Notes under the pieces: model-generated | The model's input: the letters and a program-made list of their open reading frames with translations, nothing else | The model's database searches: none | Told to the model about the DNA's origin: nothing | Made by a program: the position numbers and the translations under genes | Shown here: one piece after another, positions 12,927-16,101 of the stretch | How positions within the stretch are numbered: the stretch's first letter is position 1 | How the letters are laid out: each line of letters begins with the position of its first letter | Source of the DNA: an uncultured Actinomycetes bacterium | GTDB lineage: Bacteria > Actinomycetota > Actinomycetes > S36-B12 | Assembly: GCA_937876275.1 (NCBI GenBank) | Contig: CALFIA010000100.1 | Coordinates: forward strand, 1-16,101 | Direction: 5' to 3' | DNA: 16,101 nucleotides

Positions 12927-15485
12927 GTGAGCGACAACGAGAACATCACCCGGGCCGAGGCGGCCGACCGATCGGCACTGCTTCATTCGCACTCCTATGA
13001 GGTTCTCCTCGATCTGACGCAGCCCGGCGACACCTTCCTCTCGACCACCACTGCCACCTTCGACTGCCGCACGCCGGGGGAGTCGAGCTGGATTGATCTC
13101 ATTGCTCCGAACGTGCGCTCTGTCATGCTCAATGGCGTCGAACTCGATGTTGCCGATGTTGTCTCGGGCGCTCGTATCGCGCTGCCGAACCTTCAGGCGA
13201 CGAACACCGCCGTGATTACTGCTGACTGCGCGTATATGAATACCGGCGAAGGCTTGCACCGATTCGTCGACCCTGTCGACGATGAGACATACCTCTACAC
13301 GCAATTCGAGTCTGCAGATGCGCGCCGCATGTACGCCTGCTTCGAGCAGCCGGATCTCAAGGCCACCTTCCAGCTGAGCGTCATCGCGCCTGATCACTGG
13401 AAGGTCATCAGCAATGCGGTCACTCCTGTTCCGTCAGCACTCGGTGAGTCGAAGGCCCGTTGGGACTTCCCGGCCAGCCTGCGCATGTCGACCTACATCA
13501 CCGCTCTCGTAGCCGGCCCCTACTACGAGGTGCGCGATTCCTACACCGGCACCTTCGGTACCTACCCGCTCGGAGTCTTCTGCCGTAATTCGTTGGCAGA
13601 GTTCCTCGATCCGGATGACATCTTCCTGATCACCAAGCAGGGCTTCGATTTCTTCGAGAAGCAGTTCGGTGTGGCCTACCCCTTCGGCAAGTACGACCAG
13701 CTGTTCGTGCCCGAGTTCAATGCTGGTGCCATGGAGAACGCCGGCTGCGTAACCTTCCTCGAGGATCTCGTGTTCCGCTCTCGCGTCACCGACTCGGCAT
13801 ACGAGCAGCGCGCCAACACAATCCTCCACGAGCTTGCTCACATGTGGTTCGGCGATCTCGTCACCATGACCTGGTGGGATGACCTGTGGCTCAACGAGTC
13901 GTTCGCCGAATGGGCCGCCCATTACGCGAATGTTCATGCCACGCGTTTCACCGATGCCTGGACTTCCTTCTCCAACCAGCGCAAGGCCTGGGCCTATCGC
14001 CAGGATCAGCTGCCCTCGACCCACCCGATCGCCGCTGACATGACCGATCTCGATGCGGTGCGCGTCAACTTCGATGGCATCACGTACGCGAAGGGCGCCT
14101 CTGCGCTTCGCCAGCTGGTGGCCTGGGTGGGTGAACCGGAGTTTCTCGCAGGTATCCACGAGTACTTCACCAAGCACGCGTGGGGCAATACGCAGCTCGA
14201 TGACCTGCTCGTCGAATTGGAGAAGAGCTCAGGACGCGACCTGTCGGGCTGGACTCAGGAGTGGCTGCGTACAAGCGGCGTCAACCTCATGCGGCCGCTT
14301 GTTGCCGTTGATGCGGCCGGCAACTACGCCTCTGTCGTCATTGAGCAGGAGCCGCCGAGCAGCCCGGCCGGAATCGCGCCGACCCTGCGTTCGCACCGCA
14401 TGGCAATCGGCCTGTACGACGTCGTCGATGGGGTGCTAACCCGCCGCGATCGCCTCGAGCTCGATGTCGTCGGTGCCCGAACTGACGTCACCTCTCTTGT
14501 CGGCGTCAAGCAGCCCGACCTGTTGCTGCTCAATGATGATGACCTGACCTTCACGAAGTTCCGGCTCGACGAGCGCAGCTGGAAGACAGCAGTCGCCCAT
14601 CTGGGCGATGTTGACTCGTCTCTCGCACGAGCCCTCATCTGGGGTGCCGCGTGGGACATGACTCGTGATGCCGAGGTCAGCACGGGTGACTTCCTCGATC
14701 TCGTTATCTCGGGCATCGAGAAGGAATCCGATGTCGGTGTCGTGCAAGGCGTGCTGCGCCAGCTCAAGGCGGCGATCGATCAATTCTCCGCGCCGGCGAA
14801 TCGCGCCTCGTATGTGCAGCGCATCGCAGCGGCACTTCTCGAGTTCGCACGTCGTGCCGAGCCCGGTAGCGATCATCAGCTCGCCTTCACTCGTTCCTTC
14901 ATCAGCTCCGCGGGCACTGCCGATGAACTGGCAATCCTCGAGGGGTTGCTCGATGGCTCAGTGGTATGGCCGGGTCTTGCTGTCGATACCGATCTGCGCT
15001 GGTCGCTCATTCAGCGGCTCGTCTCGGTCGGCCGGTTCGGCGATGCCGAGATCGATGCCGAGCTCGTGCGCGATGACACGGCCACCGGTCGCCGCCAGGC
15101 GGCAGTGGCCCGCGCTGCGCGTCCGACTGCAGATGCGAAGGCGCAGGCCTGGGCCGACATCGTCGATCGCACTGATCTTCCGAATGCGATTCTCGAAGCG
15201 ACTATCGGTGGCTTCATGCATCCCGATCAGATCGAGCTGCTCACCCCGTATCGCGATACCTACTTCAGCGTCATGGGTGAAGTCTGGAAGTCGCGCACTA
15301 ATGAGACGGCTACCAACATCACCGTGGGGCTCTATCCCTTCCTGCTGGTCGACGACACCACGATCGCTCTGACCGATGCCGCGCTCGCCGGCGACCTGGG
15401 TGCGACGCCGAAGCGGCTGCTCTCCGAGGGCCGTGACGGAGTGGAGCGGGCGGCGCGTGCGCGTGCACGCGATGCCCGCGGCTGA
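12927..15485 (+). CDS. pepN: Aminopeptidase N, zinc metallopeptidase family M1
   Basis: An 852-residue cytosolic aminopeptidase that removes N-terminal residues from peptides. The N-terminal beta domain (about 20-205) is followed by the thermolysin-like domain with the exopeptidase motif GAMEN (267-271) and the zinc site HELAHMWFGD, with zinc ligands H301 and H305 and catalytic E302. The third zinc ligand is E324 in NESFAEW. ITYAKGASALRQL further on carries the conserved catalytic tyrosine. The helical C-terminal ERAP1-like domain fills roughly the last 320 residues, and the length is normal for actinobacterial PepN. The GTG start is fixed by AAGGAGG 7 bases upstream. Ten bases separate the stop from the DNA glycosylase ATG, so the two are probably cotranscribed. 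Confidence 0.97.
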   Translation: MSDNENITRAEAADRSALLHSHSYEVLLDLTQPGDTFLSTTTATFDCRTPGESSWIDLIAPNVRSVMLNGVELDVADVVSGARIALPNLQATNTAVITADCAYMNTGEGLHRFVDPVDDETYLYTQFESADARRMYACFEQPDLKATFQLSVIAPDHWKVISNAVTPVPSALGESKARWDFPASLRMSTYITALVAGPYYEVRDSYTGTFGTYPLGVFCRNSLAEFLDPDDIFLITKQGFDFFEKQFGVAYPFGKYDQLFVPEFNAGAMENAGCVTFLEDLVFRSRVTDSAYEQRANTILHELAHMWFGDLVTMTWWDDLWLNESFAEWAAHYANVHATRFTDAWTSFSNQRKAWAYRQDQLPSTHPIAADMTDLDAVRVNFDGITYAKGASALRQLVAWVGEPEFLAGIHEYFTKHAWGNTQLDDLLVELEKSSGRDLSGWTQEWLRTSGVNLMRPLVAVDAAGNYASVVIEQEPPSSPAGIAPTLRSHRMAIGLYDVVDGVLTRRDRLELDVVGARTDVTSLVGVKQPDLLLLNDDDLTFTKFRLDERSWKTAVAHLGDVDSSLARALIWGAAWDMTRDAEVSTGDFLDLVISGIEKESDVGVVQGVLRQLKAAIDQFSAPANRASYVQRIAAALLEFARRAEPGSDHQLAFTRSFISSAGTADELAILEGLLDGSVVWPGLAVDTDLRWSLIQRLVSVGRFGDAEIDAELVRDDTATGRRQAAVARAARPTADAKAQAWADIVDRTDLPNAILEATIGGFMHPDQIELLTPYRDTYFSVMGEVWKSRTNETATNITVGLYPFLLVDDTTIALTDAALAGDLGATPKRLLSEGRDGVERAARARARDARG

Positions 15486-15495
15486 GCGGTGAACC

Positions 15496-16101
15496 ATGCC
15501 TGAGGGCAATGTCATTCACAATCAGGCGCGTCGGCTCTCGCGAGCATTTCGGGGCAATGTTGTTACCGTCGATAGTCCGCAAGGGAGATTCGCTGACGGT
15601 GCGGCGCAGGTCAGCGGGCAGAGCGTCCGCACGATAGAGGCGCATGGCAAGCACCTCTACATCGGCTTCAGCAATGACCTGTGGATTCATATCCATCTCG
15701 GCTTATTCGGGAAGTGGCGACTGGGCAAGGGCGAGGCGCCGGAACCGCAAGGGCAATTGCGCCTTCGCCTACGAACTGATGAGTCTTATGCCGAGCTACG
15801 CGGGCCGACTGTGTGCGAGGTGCTGACGCCGCAGGAGAAGAAGGCCTCCGTAGCCAAGATCGGCCCTGATCCCATTCGTGCGGATGCCGATCCCGAAGCG
15901 GCATGGGTGAAGGTTCACCGAAGTTCGCAGAGCATCGGCGCTCTGCTGATGGATCAACGGATCTTCGCCGGCGTCGGCAATATCTATCGAGCGGAAGTGC
16001 TCTTTCGCCATGACATCTCGCCATTTCGGCCGGGCAACGAGATCTCTCGCACGGAATTCGACGGGATGTGGTCTGACCTTGTACTGCTCATGACCGCGGG
16101 C
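15496..16101 (+). CDS. nei: Fpg/Nei family DNA glycosylase, Nei2-like (3' truncated by window end)
   Basis: The first 202 residues of a base-excision-repair enzyme that removes oxidised bases and nicks the abasic site. The start MPEGN supplies the catalytic N-terminal proline P2 and E3. SPQGRFADGA (27-36), GKHLYI with the conserved K52, HIHLGLFGKW (65-74), LRGPTVCEVL (101-110) and KIGPDPIR (121-128) closely follow M. tuberculosis Nei2 (Rv2464c) as I remember it. The helix-two-turn-helix region, DQRIFAGVGNIYRAEVLFRH (153-172), is intact. The C-terminal zinc finger would lie beyond the right edge. Residue 5 is asparagine, whereas I recall histidine in M. tuberculosis Nei2. No in-frame stop occurs to the edge. 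It follows pepN by 10 bp on the same strand, with only a weak ribosome site. Confidence 0.93.
   Translation, partial: MPEGNVIHNQARRLSRAFRGNVVTVDSPQGRFADGAAQVSGQSVRTIEAHGKHLYIGFSNDLWIHIHLGLFGKWRLGKGEAPEPQGQLRLRLRTDESYAELRGPTVCEVLTPQEKKASVAKIGPDPIRADADPEAAWVKVHRSSQSIGALLMDQRIFAGVGNIYRAEVLFRHDISPFRPGNEISRTEFDGMWSDLVLLMTAG

Noticed and set aside
13434..14177. A 247-codon open frame antisense to pepN
   Set aside because: It sits opposite the PepN catalytic domain, whose GAMEN and HELAH motifs leave no doubt about the coding strand.

Overview
The window looks like a piece of an Actinomycetota (class Actinomycetia) chromosome. The DNA is moderately GC-rich. It encodes a group II truncated haemoglobin (GlbO), a DsbA-fold protein of the mycothiol-dependent nitroreductase family, a DUF5130 protein and a Nei2-type DNA glycosylase. 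From memory, the gene content and much of the order match the Mycobacterium tuberculosis Rv2464c-Rv2477c neighbourhood. The first 20 bases are not biological: they are the 3' end of the Illumina TruSeq read-1 adapter, so the left edge is probably the end of a draft or metagenomic contig.

Layout. (1) 21-2079, plus strand: the C-terminal part of the ABC-F translation factor EttA, a hotdog-fold thioesterase, and an unrecognised 221-residue protein, spaced by 2 bp and then overlapping by 4 bp. (2) 2134-9367, minus strand: six tightly packed genes, read from the right as prolyl oligopeptidase, MscS-family channel, SDR/DUF2867 protein, glbO, GH13 alpha-glucosidase and a four-helix membrane protein. 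Junctions range from an 11-bp overlap to a 16-bp gap, so this is probably one operon. (3) 9368-9444: a short divergent control region with candidate leaderless promoters on both sides and an inverted repeat between them. (4) 9445-12222, plus strand: malQ (4-alpha-glucanotransferase), then a small single-helix membrane protein that may be the aa3-oxidase subunit CtaJ, then DUF5130. (5) 12241-12858, minus strand: the DsbA-fold protein with a CPWA active-site motif. (6) 12927-16101, plus strand: pepN (M1 aminopeptidase) and the start of a Nei/Fpg DNA glycosylase cut by the right edge.

How the genes may work together. MalQ and the alpha-glucosidase are the two carbohydrate enzymes, and they sit in transcription units that diverge from one 77-bp control region, which would suit co-regulation of alpha-glucan breakdown. 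Two cytosolic peptidases (S9A and M1) could serve peptide turnover. GlbO and the possible CtaJ suggest an oxygen or respiration link, but that is inference. The strand is almost fully coding: no non-coding stretch exceeds 80 bases. I found no tRNA, rRNA, CRISPR array, insertion sequence, phage gene or defence system. This is mainly a conserved housekeeping neighbourhood; the interest lies in its promoters, its operon structure and a few atypical active-site motifs.
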